A stretch of DNA of 64,000 nucleotides, taken from the NCBI RefSeq assembly GCF_025376885.1, contig NZ_JAHUBR010000001.1, positions 2,542,001 to 2,606,000 of the forward strand, written 5' to 3'. This stretch comes from Pseudoruegeria sp. SHC-113 (GTDB lineage: Bacteria > Pseudomonadota > Alphaproteobacteria > Rhodobacterales > Rhodobacteraceae). Positions 36,003 through 44,783 of the stretch are shown in pieces; the stretch's first letter is position 1, and every line of letters starts with the position of its first letter. The notes below the pieces were generated by a model that was not told the origin of the DNA, searched no databases, and worked only from the letters and a program-made list of their open reading frames with translations. The translations under genes and the position numbers were made by a program.

Positions 36003-37214
36003 CTAGAACATCAGGAAGAGCTGGATGACGACGGCATTCGCCAGATCCACGAAGAAGGCGCTTACCAGCGGAAGGATGATGAAGGCAACAGGGGACGGGC
36101 CGTAATTCTTGGTGACGGCCGTCATGTTGGCGATGGCGGTGGGGGTGGCGCCTAGCGCGAAGCCGCCAAAGCCCGCGGCCAGCACGGCGGCGCGGTAGTT
36201 GCTTCCCATCACCGGGAAGAGCACGAAAAGCACGAAGGCGAGCGCCGCGACGGTCTGGAGGGTGAGCACGATGGCCAGCGTGCTGCCCATGCCCGCCAGC
36301 TGCCAGAGTTGTAGGCTCATCAGCGACATGGCCAGAAACAGCCCCAGCGTGAAATCGGAGATCAGCGCCAGTTCCGGCGTGCGGCTCACCTCTGGCGCGC
36401 GCGGCAATAGGACCGGGCGCAGGTTGCCAATCACGATGCCCATGATCAGGCAGGGCACGAAGACAGGCAGTTTCAGCCCCGTCGTGGCGATGGCTTCATA
36501 GAGCATGTAGCCCAGCAGGATCGAGATATTGAGCGTCAGCAGCACGCGCATCAGCCCGACGTTGGTGATCGTCGGGCGGTCGGCGTCCTCAAATGATGCG
36601 CCAACGCTGCCCTCTTCTTCCGGGTGGTCGGGCGTGAGGCTTTTACCTTCGATCAGGATCTTGGCAATCGGGCCGCCGATCAGCGCGGCCACGATCAGGC
36701 CAAGCGTGGCCATGGCGATGCCGATTTCCTCCAGCCCCGGCTGGCCTGTGCGCGCCGCGATCTCCGGCGCCCAGGCGATGGCCGTGCCATGGCCGCCGAT
36801 CAGCGCGGCGGAGCCCAAGAGCACCGACATCTGCGACGGCAGGCCGAAGAGGAAAGTGGAAACGAGGCCAATGATGTTTTGCAGGAAGAGGAAGGCCACG
36901 GTGAGCAGCAGCAGCAGGAACAGCGGCTTGCCGCCCCGGATCAGATCCGCCATCCGCGCGTTCAGCCCGATGCCGGTGAAGAACATCACCAGAAGGAAAT
37001 CCCGGCTCGCCATCTCGAAGCTGATCTCGATCCCGGCGAAACGGTAAAGGGCGAAGGTGAGCAGCGCCGCCGCGAGACCGCCGGAGACGGGCTCGGGGAT
37101 GTTGAATTCCCGCAGCGGCTTCCAGGCCCGCGTGAGTTGCACGCCAAGCAGATAGACGAAGATCCCGAAGGAGACAGCCACGAATTCAGGCACGACGATG
37201 GCTTGCGGCTCCAT
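36003..37214 (-). CDS. gltS: Sodium/glutamate symporter, GltS family
   Basis: 403 residues, about ten to twelve membrane segments. Features include FGIFVYLLGVQLTRAWKPLREFNIPEPVSGGLAAAL, the GGHGTAIAWAP re-entrant loop and, in the second repeat, GFGGFALGATPTAIANMTAVTKNYGPSPVAFIILPLVSAFFVDLAN. It probably imports glutamate with sodium. It lies 9 bp before glyS and 4 bp after the small anchored protein, an unusual place for a permease. Confidence 0.92.
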   Translation of the reverse strand: MEPQAIVVPEFVAVSFGIFVYLLGVQLTRAWKPLREFNIPEPVSGGLAAALLTFALYRFAGIEISFEMASRDFLLVMFFTGIGLNARMADLIRGGKPLFLLLLLTVAFLFLQNIIGLVSTFLFGLPSQMSVLLGSAALIGGHGTAIAWAPEIAARTGQPGLEEIGIAMATLGLIVAALIGGPIAKILIEGKSLTPDHPEEEGSVGASFEDADRPTITNVGLMRVLLTLNISILLGYMLYEAIATTGLKLPVFVPCLIMGIVIGNLRPVLLPRAPEVSRTPELALISDFTLGLFLAMSLMSLQLWQLAGMGSTLAIVLTLQTVAALAFVLFVLFPVMGSNYRAAVLAAGFGGFALGATPTAIANMTAVTKNYGPSPVAFIILPLVSAFFVDLANAVVIQLFLMF

Positions 37215-37218
37215 GCGC

Positions 37219-37692
37219 TCAATCCCTGTATTTTTCGTTCAGCTGATGCCAGGCGAAGGCGCGGCCATCTTCATAGACGGCGACCACGCGGTCCACCCCG
37301 TCGGCGATTTCGCGTTGGGACAGGAAAGCCTGCGCTGCGCCGCTTCCCAGATCCGCGCCGATGCGTTTTGCGTCAAAACAGTCAAACCACCCCGGCGCGT
37401 TGAGGGGCTCGGCCCCCTCGTAGGGCAGGAAGGTTTCGGCGAGTGTGGCTGGCGGCGTCGGTGTGGTGAAACAGCCCCGGTAGCGCAGCGGCGAGGAGGT
37501 GCCGTCGATGCCGGTAAAGCCCGCGACCTCCATGGCTTCCGGCATTTCGGTGGCGGCGGCGACGAGCGTCACGTCCTTGCCGGCCTCAGGCCCAAGGCGC
37601 TCATAGAAGGCGTAGACCTGCAGGTAGTACATCGCCCCCCCTGCGATCAGACCGGTGGCCACGATGGCTCCTGCTGCGATTTTTCCCTTCAT
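37219..37692 (-). CDS. Small membrane-anchored protein of unknown function (possibly DUF6446)
   Basis: 157 residues from the ATG at 37692. An N-terminal anchor (KIAAGAIVATGLIAGGAMYYLQVYAFYERLG) is followed by a periplasmic-type domain with LRYRGCFTTPTP, APGWFDCFDAKRIGADL and VVAVYEDGRAFAWHQLNEKYRD; two Cys might form a disulfide. It is linked to gltS by 4 bp. I recall such proteins beside glycyl-tRNA synthetase genes in Rhodobacteraceae but cannot give a function. Confidence 0.6.
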   Translation of the reverse strand: MKGKIAAGAIVATGLIAGGAMYYLQVYAFYERLGPEAGKDVTLVAAATEMPEAMEVAGFTGIDGTSSPLRYRGCFTTPTPPATLAETFLPYEGAEPLNAPGWFDCFDAKRIGADLGSGAAQAFLSQREIADGVDRVVAVYEDGRAFAWHQLNEKYRD

Positions 37693-37786
37693 GCGCGCCC
37701 CTTTGCCCGATTGCAGCTTGCCTCTTGGCTTTGCCCTTACCACTCTGGCGGCGAAAGCACCACCGATGGGCAAGACAGGGCACAAG

Positions 37787-38428
37787 ATGAGCGAAACTTT
37801 CTTCATTTCCATGTTTGGCGCCTTGTTTGCCGTGATGAACCCTTTCGTCAACCTGCCGATCTTCCTCGGCCTCACCGAGGGCGAGAGCGTCGCCGCCCAG
37901 CGCCGGGCCGCCGTGCAGATCGCGCTTTACACCGCGATCATGTGCGCTGTGGTGGCGGTGGCGGGGGCGGCGATCCTGAAGTTCTTCGGGATCTCGGTGG
38001 ACGCTTTCCGGCTCGCGGGCGGGCTCGTGCTGGGGCAGATCGGGCTGAACATGCTCAATGGTTCATCGAGCCACTCCCACCACGGCACGCTGAGCGAGCA
38101 GAAGGAGCAGGCGGAGGTGGAGAACATCGCCTTCTTTCCGATGACCTTCCCGATGCTCGTGGGGCCGGGCACGATCACCACGCTGATCCTGTTTTCCGAC
38201 AAAGCGGATTCGCTGCAGAACGCCGTGGCCTATGCGCTGGTGGTGGCGGTGGTGATCGGGCTGCTGGCGGGCACCTTCTGGTTTGCCGGCAGCATCGGCA
38301 AGCATATGACGGTGACGATGCGGGTGATCATGAGCCGGATCATGGGGATGATCCTGATGGCGATTGCCGCCGGGATGATCACCGAAGGGCTGAAGGTTCT
38401 GCTGCCGGGGCTGGCCGGGGCGGCGTGA
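37787..38428 (+). CDS. MarC-family integral membrane protein
   Basis: 213 residues, six membrane segments; the MarC pattern includes the opening FGALFAVMNPFVNLPIFLGLT, the FRLAGGLVLGQIGLNML repeat and its partner FFPMTFPMLVGPGTITTLI. The family was once linked to antibiotic resistance but its substrate is unsettled. A His/Ser-rich loop (SSSHSHHG) follows the third segment. It lies on the plus strand between glyQ and the glyS operon and ends at repeat copy C. Confidence 0.88.
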   Translation: MSETFFISMFGALFAVMNPFVNLPIFLGLTEGESVAAQRRAAVQIALYTAIMCAVVAVAGAAILKFFGISVDAFRLAGGLVLGQIGLNMLNGSSSHSHHGTLSEQKEQAEVENIAFFPMTFPMLVGPGTITTLILFSDKADSLQNAVAYALVVAVVIGLLAGTFWFAGSIGKHMTVTMRVIMSRIMGMILMAIAAGMITEGLKVLLPGLAGAA

Positions 38429-38434
38429 GGAGGC

Positions 38435-38484
38435 CGGGGGCTCTGCCCCCGGACCCCCGGGATATTTTGGTCAGAAGATAAAGG
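38435..38484. repeat. GC-rich interspersed repeat, copy C (short)
   Basis: GGGGGC-TCTG-CCCCC hairpin, then CCCCCGGGATATTTTGGTCAG and AGAAGATAAA between convergent marC and glyQ. It lacks the middle hairpin present in the longer copies. Confidence 0.75.
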
Positions 38485-38490
38485 CGGGCC

Positions 38491-39417
38491 TTAAGCGGCC
38501 TGACCGCCCGCTTCTGTTTGCACGAAAGCATCGGCGCATTGCTTTGCCAGGGCGCGGACGCGGCCGATGTAGGCCTGCCGTTCGGTGACGGAGATCACGC
38601 CGCGCGCATCGAGCAGGTTGAAGATATGGCTGGCCTTGATGCATTGGTCATAGGCGGGGTGCGCCATGATGATGCGCTTGCCGGTTTTGGGATCCACATG
38701 CTCCTGTGCGAGGATCGCCTCGCATTCGGCCTCGGCTTCCTCGAAATGCTTGAGAAGCACTTCGGTGTTGGCGACATCGAAGTTGAAGCGGGAGTATTCC
38801 TGTTCGGTTTGCTTGAACACATCGCCATAGGTGAGCGCGATCGGGGCATCGGGATCGTTGAACGGCATGTCCATCACGTGATCCACGCCCAGCACATACA
38901 TGGCGAGGCGTTCGAGCCCGTAGGTCAGCTCGCCGGAGACCGGTTTGCAATCATGGCCGCCGACCTGCTGGAAATAGGTGAACTGGCTCACCTCCATCCC
39001 GTCGCACCAGACCTCCCAGCCCAGCCCCCAGGCGCCGAGCGTGGGGCTTTCCCAATCGTCCTCGACGAAGCGGATGTCGTGCATCTCCATGTCGATGCCG
39101 ATGGCGGTGAGCGAGCCGAGATAGAGCGCCTGCAGATCGGGCGGGCTCGGTTTGATCAGCACCTGATACTGGTAGTAGTGCTGCAGGCGGTTCGGGTTTT
39201 CACCGTAGCGCCCGTCGGTGGGGCGGCGGGAGGGCTGCACATAGGCGGCTGCCCAGGCGTTGCTGCCCAGAGCGCGCAGCGTGGTGGCCGGGTGGAACGT
39301 GCCCGCGCCGACTTCCATGTCGTAGGGTTGCAGCACGGCGCAGCCCTTGCTGGCCCAGTAGTTCTGCAGCCGCAGGATGATCTCCTGAAAGCTGCGCGGC
39401 GCGGATTGCTCAGACAT
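38491..39417 (-). CDS. glyQ: Glycyl-tRNA synthetase alpha subunit
   Basis: 308 residues. Starts [43 protein letters not shown] and has [47 protein letters not shown] and ITYGLERL-like segments, the catalytic core of the class II heterotetrameric enzyme. The ATG at 39417 is used; another Met-start twelve bases upstream is possible. It lies 52 bp after the Nudix gene. glyS is downstream but separated by marC and two other genes. Confidence 0.96.
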   Translation of the reverse strand: MSEQSAPRSFQEIILRLQNYWASKGCAVLQPYDMEVGAGTFHPATTLRALGSNAWAAAYVQPSRRPTDGRYGENPNRLQHYYQYQVLIKPSPPDLQALYLGSLTAIGIDMEMHDIRFVEDDWESPTLGAWGLGWEVWCDGMEVSQFTYFQQVGGHDCKPVSGELTYGLERLAMYVLGVDHVMDMPFNDPDAPIALTYGDVFKQTEQEYSRFNFDVANTEVLLKHFEEAEAECEAILAQEHVDPKTGKRIIMAHPAYDQCIKASHIFNLLDARGVISVTERQAYIGRVRALAKQCADAFVQTEAGGQAA

Positions 39418-39469
39418 GCCGTCCCTCATCGAAAAAACGCTCTCTCCTTAGGGCCTCGCCTTGGGCGCG

Positions 39470-39898
39470 TCAACTCGGCCCCTCAGGCAGATTGGCGGCC
39501 AGCCAGGCTTTGGCGGCGACGCAGGTGTCGGCGACGCCCGGCGACAGCGGCAGCGCGCCTTCGGCAATATCTGCGAGCGGCACCCAGCGGGCATCGAGCG
39601 CGTCATCGGCGGCCACGGGCGTAGACGGCGCTCCTTTGCAGATCACGCCCGCCAGATAGAAGTGAAACCCCGGCGAGATGGCGTCGGCATGGCCCAGCAC
39701 ATGCACCCCGCGTGCGGTGAGGCCGGTTTCCTCCTGCAACTCGCGCTCGGCGGCCTGAAGCACGGTTTCGCCGTATTCCACGCGACCTCCGGGAAAGCCC
39801 CAGAGGCCTGCGTCCGGCGGGTTGCGGCGCTGCACCAGAAGCGCGTGGCTTTCGGTGAGCAGGATCGCCAGCACGGCAAGTTCAGGGCGTTTGGCCAT
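39470..39898 (-). CDS. Nudix hydrolase
   Basis: 142 residues with a complete Nudix box: GGRVEYGETVLQAAERELQEETGL (G-x5-E-x7-REUXEEXGU, about residues 40-62). It hydrolyses a nucleoside diphosphate linked to some moiety; the short length and LVQRRNPPDAGLWGFPGG start resemble ADP-ribose or NADH-type members but do not decide. The start overlaps the stop of the PLP decarboxylase by 17 bp, implying coupling; glyQ follows 52 bp later. Confidence 0.9.
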   Translation of the reverse strand: MAKRPELAVLAILLTESHALLVQRRNPPDAGLWGFPGGRVEYGETVLQAAERELQEETGLTARGVHVLGHADAISPGFHFYLAGVICKGAPSTPVAADDALDARWVPLADIAEGALPLSPGVADTCVAAKAWLAANLPEGPS

Positions 39899-41336
39899 CA
39901 ACCCCCTCCTGAAGCAGCGCGGCTCCGATCTTCTGCACTTCGGTGACGAGCAGCTCCAGATCGCTGTCGCGGGTGCGGTGGTTGGTGATGTTGACGCGCA
40001 GGGCGAGGCGACCGTTGATCTTTGTGGTGGAGAGCACGGCGAGGCCGCTCTCCTGCAGGCGCAGGGCGACTTCTGCGTTCAGCGCATCGTAGTGGGCCAC
40101 GGGGCCACCGGTGAAGCGGAAGCAGAGGATGTTCAGCGCCACCGGGCAGAGGGCTTCCAGATCCGGCGCGGCTTGCACCAGCGCCTCTAGCAGGCGGGCC
40201 TGTCGGCAGTTCTCGGCGATCACCGCGCCCAGCGCATCGGTGCCATGTTCGATCAGATGGGCATAGACCTTCAGCGCGCGGTAGCTGCGGGAGAGCTCGG
40301 GGCCGTAGTCCACCGGCCAGACGTCGCCCGCAGCCAGCCCGCGCGTGGCCGGGGCGAGGTAGTCGGGGCGCTCGGAGAAAGCCGCGAGATGGGTGGATGG
40401 ATCACGGATCAGCACGCAGCCCGCGTCATAGGTGACCTGCAGCCATTTGTGGAAATCGAAGGCAAGGGAATCGGCCTTTTCCATGCCCGTAAGCAGCGGC
40501 GCAAGTGCGGGGCTGAGGCGGGCTGTGGCCCCGAAAGCGCCATCCACGTGGAACCAGAGCCCCTCCTGCGCGGCGATGCCAGCCAGGTCGGAGAGCGGAT
40601 CGATGGCACCGGTGTTCACCGCGCCTGCGGTGCCGACGACGAGAAAGGGCGCAAACCCGGCGGCGCGGTCTGCGGCAATGGCATCCGTGAGCGCAGCCGG
40701 TTTCATGCGAAACTGCGCATCAACAGGGATGCGGCGCAAGGCATCGCTGCCGAGGCCGAGCATGTCGAAGGCGCGGGCCACGCAGGAATGGGCCTGCTCG
40801 GAGCAATAGCCCACAAGCCGCACCGCGCCCACACCCTCGCGGCGCACCTGCGCGCCAAGCGCCTGATCGCGCGCGCATTTGAGGGCGATGATCGTGGCCA
40901 TCGACGTACCGGAGACGATCAGCCCGCTGGCGCTTTCGGGCAGGCCCATGGACTGCGCGCACCAGCGCACCACGGCGCGCTCCACGTAGATGCCGCCATG
41001 ATCGCGCCCGCCGAGATTGGCGTTGATCGCAGCGGCCGCCATTTCGGGCAGGATATTGCCGGGGCTGCCGGCGCCATGGACCCAGCCCCAGAAGCGCGGA
41101 TGGGTGTTGCCGACGCCGTAGGGCATCAGCGCCTGCAGGTGATCGACTACCGCCGCCGCCCCCTGCCCCTCGTGCGGCAGGGGGCCTTGCAGGGCGGCTT
41201 TCCGATCATCAGGCATGGGTGTCCAGACGGGGCCATCCCCGGCGGCCTCCATCTTGTCGAGCGCGGCGTCGAGCATGCGGTGCGCCTGCGCGCGGAAGCC
41301 CTGCCAGTCTTTCGGATCGAGCCTGCCCTCTGCCAT
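39882..41336 (-). CDS. Group II PLP-dependent decarboxylase (aromatic-amino-acid decarboxylase-like)
   Basis: 484 residues. Motifs: GNTHPRFWGWVHGAGSPGNILPEM, SGLIVSGTSMATIIALKCARD, WFHVDGAFGATARLSP with the cofactor Asp region, and the PLP Lys in SLAFDFHKWLQVTYDAGCVLI. The C-terminus LRVNITNHRTRDSDLELLV is family-typical. It should decarboxylate an aromatic or related amino acid to an amine; the substrate cannot be named. It is followed by the overlapping Nudix gene. Confidence 0.87.
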   Translation of the reverse strand: MAEGRLDPKDWQGFRAQAHRMLDAALDKMEAAGDGPVWTPMPDDRKAALQGPLPHEGQGAAAVVDHLQALMPYGVGNTHPRFWGWVHGAGSPGNILPEMAAAAINANLGGRDHGGIYVERAVVRWCAQSMGLPESASGLIVSGTSMATIIALKCARDQALGAQVRREGVGAVRLVGYCSEQAHSCVARAFDMLGLGSDALRRIPVDAQFRMKPAALTDAIAADRAAGFAPFLVVGTAGAVNTGAIDPLSDLAGIAAQEGLWFHVDGAFGATARLSPALAPLLTGMEKADSLAFDFHKWLQVTYDAGCVLIRDPSTHLAAFSERPDYLAPATRGLAAGDVWPVDYGPELSRSYRALKVYAHLIEHGTDALGAVIAENCRQARLLEALVQAAPDLEALCPVALNILCFRFTGGPVAHYDALNAEVALRLQESGLAVLSTTKINGRLALRVNITNHRTRDSDLELLVTEVQKIGAALLQEGVDGQTP

Positions 41337-41495
41337 TCCTGCCCTGCTCCCTTTGCCGTTGCGGCATCGTTACGGTGCAACACTCCTGCGGTCAATCGAG
41401 GCCGCCCCCATTGCAGGCGTGCATTGGAAGCGGCGCTTGGTTAGGCTCATTTTTGCGAACACATCCCCTCCCGGCCGATTTGAAAAAGATTTCTG

Positions 41496-43283
41496 ATGAA
41501 GACAACGCTTTCCGCCGCTGCAATGCTCCTTGCCACCTGCCTGCCGATGAGCGCGCTGGCGCAATCCACCTTCTGGCTGCAGGTCGAGGCCCAGCCCTCC
41601 TTGCGCGAAGGGCAGGAGCGCGCCCGCGCCTATGCCGGGGCTTTTGACAATGTGAACGGGTTCTCGCTCGGCTCCGGTTGGTATGCGATCACGATGGGGC
41701 CGTTTTCCCGCGAGGATGCCGAAAAACTGCGCCGCGAACTGCGGTTCGAGAACCTGATCCCGCGCGATGCCTATATCGTGGACGGCAGCCGCTATCGCCA
41801 GCAGTTCTGGCCCATCGGCGCCAACAGCCGCAGCGCCGCCGCCGTGCCGCTGGAGCCGCAGGCAGGCGAAGGCAACACGATCGTTCTGAATGTGCCGCAG
41901 GCCGAGCCGGAAGCCGAAGAGACAGCCCCCGTCATCGCCGTGATCCCGGATGAGACGCCCACTGAGGCGCGCCGCTCCGAAGCGCGCCTGTCGCGCGAGG
42001 AAAAGCGCGAGTTGCAGACCGCGCTGCAGTGGGAAGGCCATTATACCGCCGCCATCGACGGCTCTTTCGGGGCCGGCACCCGTCGGGCAATGGAAGCCTA
42101 CCAGAGCGCCGAGGGGCTGGAGGTGACCGGCATCCTGACCACGGCGCAGCGGGCCACTCTGGTGGAGACATACAAGTCGCAACTGGCCGAACTGGGCCTG
42201 ACCCGCGTGATCGACGACACCGCGCTGATCGAGATCGATCTGCCGCTGGGCCTCGTAGCGCTGGATCGCTACCAGGCCCCCTTCGCCCATTACACCGCCA
42301 CCGATGGCGAAAGCCCGATCACCGCGCTCCTGATCTCGGAACCCGGCACGCCGGAAACGCTCGCAGGCCTGTTTGACGTGATGCAAACGCTGGACATCGT
42401 GCCGCTCTCTGGCGAACGGAAACTGTCGCGCAATGCCTTCACCATCGAGGGCGAAGGGGCGGAGATTCGCTCCTACACCCATGTGCGTCACGAGGACGGG
42501 CTGTTGAAGGGCTTCACCCTGGTTTGGCCCACGGGCGATGACAAACGCTACGCGCGCGTGGTGGAGGCGATGAAATCCAGCTTCACCCCCTTCGGCAACC
42601 GCGCCATGCCGCAAAGCCTTGGACTTTCGCGCGAGGATCAGCAGGTGGATCTGCTGGCCGGGCTGGAAATCCGCAAGCCCAGCCGCGCGCGCTCGGGTTT
42701 CTACATCGATGCCGAGGGCACGGTGCTGACCACAGCCGAGGCCGTGGCCGCCTGTGAACAAGTGACGCTGGATGAAAGCCTGCTCGCTTCAGTGAGCTTC
42801 ACCGACGAGGTGCTCGGCATTGCCGTCTTGAAGCCCGAAGAGCGGCTCGCGCCCATCGCCTATGCTGATTTCAGCGCCCTGCCCCCGCGCCTACGCTCCG
42901 AAGTGGCCGTGGCGGGCTATTCCTACGAAGGCCTGCTGGGCGCGCCCACGCTGACCTTCGGCACGCTGGACGATCTGAAAGGGCTTCAGGGCGAGGCGAG
43001 CCAGCAGCGGCTGGCCTTGGCCGCCCTGCCAGGCGACATCGGCGGCCCGGTGTTTGATGCCGGCGGGGCCGTTGTCGGCATCCTGCTGCCCCAGCCCGAG
43101 GCCGGCGGACGGCAATTGCCTGAAGGCGTCGCTTTCTCGGCCAGCGCCAGTGCAATCTCCGAAGCGCTGACCGCCAAGGGCTTGCGCCCGCGCACGGCCT
43201 CCGGCGTGGAAGGGCAGATGCACCCTGAGGATCTCTCGGGGCTGGCAGCCGACATGACGGTGCTTGTGTCCTGCTGGAACTGA
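41496..43283 (+). CDS. Secreted SPOR-like/peptidoglycan-binding protein with degenerate trypsin-like domain
   Basis: 595 residues with signal peptide (cleaved after SALA). Residues about 25-85 resemble SPOR (FWLQVEAQPSLREGQERARAYA); about 165-225 are a PG_binding_1 repeat (LQTALQWEGHYTAAIDGSFGAGTRRAMEAYQ). About 395-560 align with trypsin-like peptidases, but every triad position has changed: TTAEAV has Glu415 where TNAHVV has His, GIAVLK has Gly441 for Asp, and GDIGGPVFD has Ile515 for Ser. It is likely a wall-associated scaffold rather than a protease. No operon partner; convergent with trkH. Confidence 0.8.
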   Translation: MKTTLSAAAMLLATCLPMSALAQSTFWLQVEAQPSLREGQERARAYAGAFDNVNGFSLGSGWYAITMGPFSREDAEKLRRELRFENLIPRDAYIVDGSRYRQQFWPIGANSRSAAAVPLEPQAGEGNTIVLNVPQAEPEAEETAPVIAVIPDETPTEARRSEARLSREEKRELQTALQWEGHYTAAIDGSFGAGTRRAMEAYQSAEGLEVTGILTTAQRATLVETYKSQLAELGLTRVIDDTALIEIDLPLGLVALDRYQAPFAHYTATDGESPITALLISEPGTPETLAGLFDVMQTLDIVPLSGERKLSRNAFTIEGEGAEIRSYTHVRHEDGLLKGFTLVWPTGDDKRYARVVEAMKSSFTPFGNRAMPQSLGLSREDQQVDLLAGLEIRKPSRARSGFYIDAEGTVLTTAEAVAACEQVTLDESLLASVSFTDEVLGIAVLKPEERLAPIAYADFSALPPRLRSEVAVAGYSYEGLLGAPTLTFGTLDDLKGLQGEASQQRLALAALPGDIGGPVFDAGGAVVGILLPQPEAGGRQLPEGVAFSASASAISEALTAKGLRPRTASGVEGQMHPEDLSGLAADMTVLVSCWN

Positions 43284-43302
43284 TGTCGGGCGTTCTGGCG
43301 GG

Positions 43303-44751
43303 TCAGACCCGCCAGAAATTCACCGTGAAGAGCGCATAGACGACCATGATCTCCAGCCGCCCGATCAACATGGCGGCGCAGAGCAACCATTTGGCGGTGG
43401 GGTTGAGGGCTGCGAAATTGCCTGCGGGCCCGATCTCCCCGCCAAGGCCGGGGCCGACATTGGCCAACGCCGTTGCCGCGCCAGAGACCGAGGTGATGAA
43501 GGACAGCCCCGTCATCCCCAGCAGCACCGAGAAGATGCCCATCGACACGAAGAACAGCATGAAGAAGGCGATCACCGAGCCCAGCACGTCTTCGGGGACG
43601 CTCTTGCCGCCGTAGCGGGGCGTGAAGATGCCGTTGGGCGAGTGGATGCGCTGGATCTGCGTCTTGATGGCGGAAAATAGGATCTGGTAGCGGAAGACCT
43701 TCACCGAACAGGCCGTGGAGCCCGCGCAGCCGCCGATCAACCCGATGAAGAAGAACAGCACCACCGGGAAGGTGCCCCAGAGCATGTAGTTGTCGGACGC
43801 GTAGCCGGTGCCCGTCATGATCGAAACAACGTTGAACAGAACCTTGCGCAGGGTTTCCTCACCCGGATCCTCCGCATGGCCCCAGCGCCAGAGCGCGACG
43901 ACACAGCAGAGCACCAAGGCGATGGCAAAGAAGCCGCGGATCTGGGGATCCTGCCAGAAGGGCTGGGCCGTGCCCGCCAGCATCTGCACGTAGCGCACGA
44001 AGGGCAGCGCGGCGAGCACCATGAAAAGCGTGGCGGTGTATTCCACGCCCGGCCCGAAGGCCCCGAAGGAGGCGTCGTAATTGGCAAAACCGCCGGTGGC
44101 GATCGTGGTCATCGCGTGGGTCACCGCATCAAAGGGCCCCATGCCGAAACCAAGGTAGGTGAGCGCGCAGATCCCGGTGAGCCCGAGGTAGACAACCGAG
44201 ATCGAGGTGGCGATCTGGGTCGCGCGGGGCAGGATTTTCCCATCGGTGTCAAAGCCTTCCGACCGGAAGAGCTGCATGCCCCCGATCCGCAGCTCGGGCA
44301 GGAACACCATGGCCACCACGATCACCCCGATGCCGCCGAACCATTGCAGCAGCGCGCGCCAGAACAGAAGCCCCTGCGGCAGCAGTTCAAGGCCTGAGAA
44401 CACCGTGGAGCCCGTGGTTGTCAACCCCGACATTGCCTCGAAGAAAGCGTCCACCGGCGCGGCGCTGGTTTCACCCAGAATGAAGGGAATCGCTCCGAAA
44501 ATCGGGAGCGCCAGCCAGACACCGGTGGTGAGAAGGAAGGTCTGCTGAAGGGAAAACTTGTCGCCTAGCCCGTTGGCGCAGGCCAGCGAGACAAGCCCGC
44601 CACAGGCACAGGTGATCAGCGCGCTTTCCAGAAACACGGGCCAGTGGCCATTGCCGTTGATGTAGTCGATCGCCATGGGCAACAGCATCGCCACCCCGAG
44701 GACGGTGACGAGCAGGCCGATAACGTATCCGACAGGGCGCAGATCAAACAT
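43303..44751 (-). CDS. trkH: Potassium uptake protein, TrkH family
   Basis: 482 residues. Four pore repeats with their selectivity segments: LTTTGSTVF, MTTIATGGFANYD, SIMTGTGYASDNY and ALANVGPGLGG. It is the K+ translocating subunit that works with TrkA, which is not in the window. The true start is the ATG at 44751 (MFDLRPVGYVIG); the open frame continues upstream through the neighbouring gene without coding character. A 32-bp gap follows the EamA gene, so they may be cotranscribed. Confidence 0.95.
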   Translation of the reverse strand: MFDLRPVGYVIGLLVTVLGVAMLLPMAIDYINGNGHWPVFLESALITCACGGLVSLACANGLGDKFSLQQTFLLTTGVWLALPIFGAIPFILGETSAAPVDAFFEAMSGLTTTGSTVFSGLELLPQGLLFWRALLQWFGGIGVIVVAMVFLPELRIGGMQLFRSEGFDTDGKILPRATQIATSISVVYLGLTGICALTYLGFGMGPFDAVTHAMTTIATGGFANYDASFGAFGPGVEYTATLFMVLAALPFVRYVQMLAGTAQPFWQDPQIRGFFAIALVLCCVVALWRWGHAEDPGEETLRKVLFNVVSIMTGTGYASDNYMLWGTFPVVLFFFIGLIGGCAGSTACSVKVFRYQILFSAIKTQIQRIHSPNGIFTPRYGGKSVPEDVLGSVIAFFMLFFVSMGIFSVLLGMTGLSFITSVSGAATALANVGPGLGGEIGPAGNFAALNPTAKWLLCAAMLIGRLEIMVVYALFTVNFWRV

Positions 44752-44783
44752 GCGCGCAGGCTTGGCCAGCCCGCGTGCCGGTG

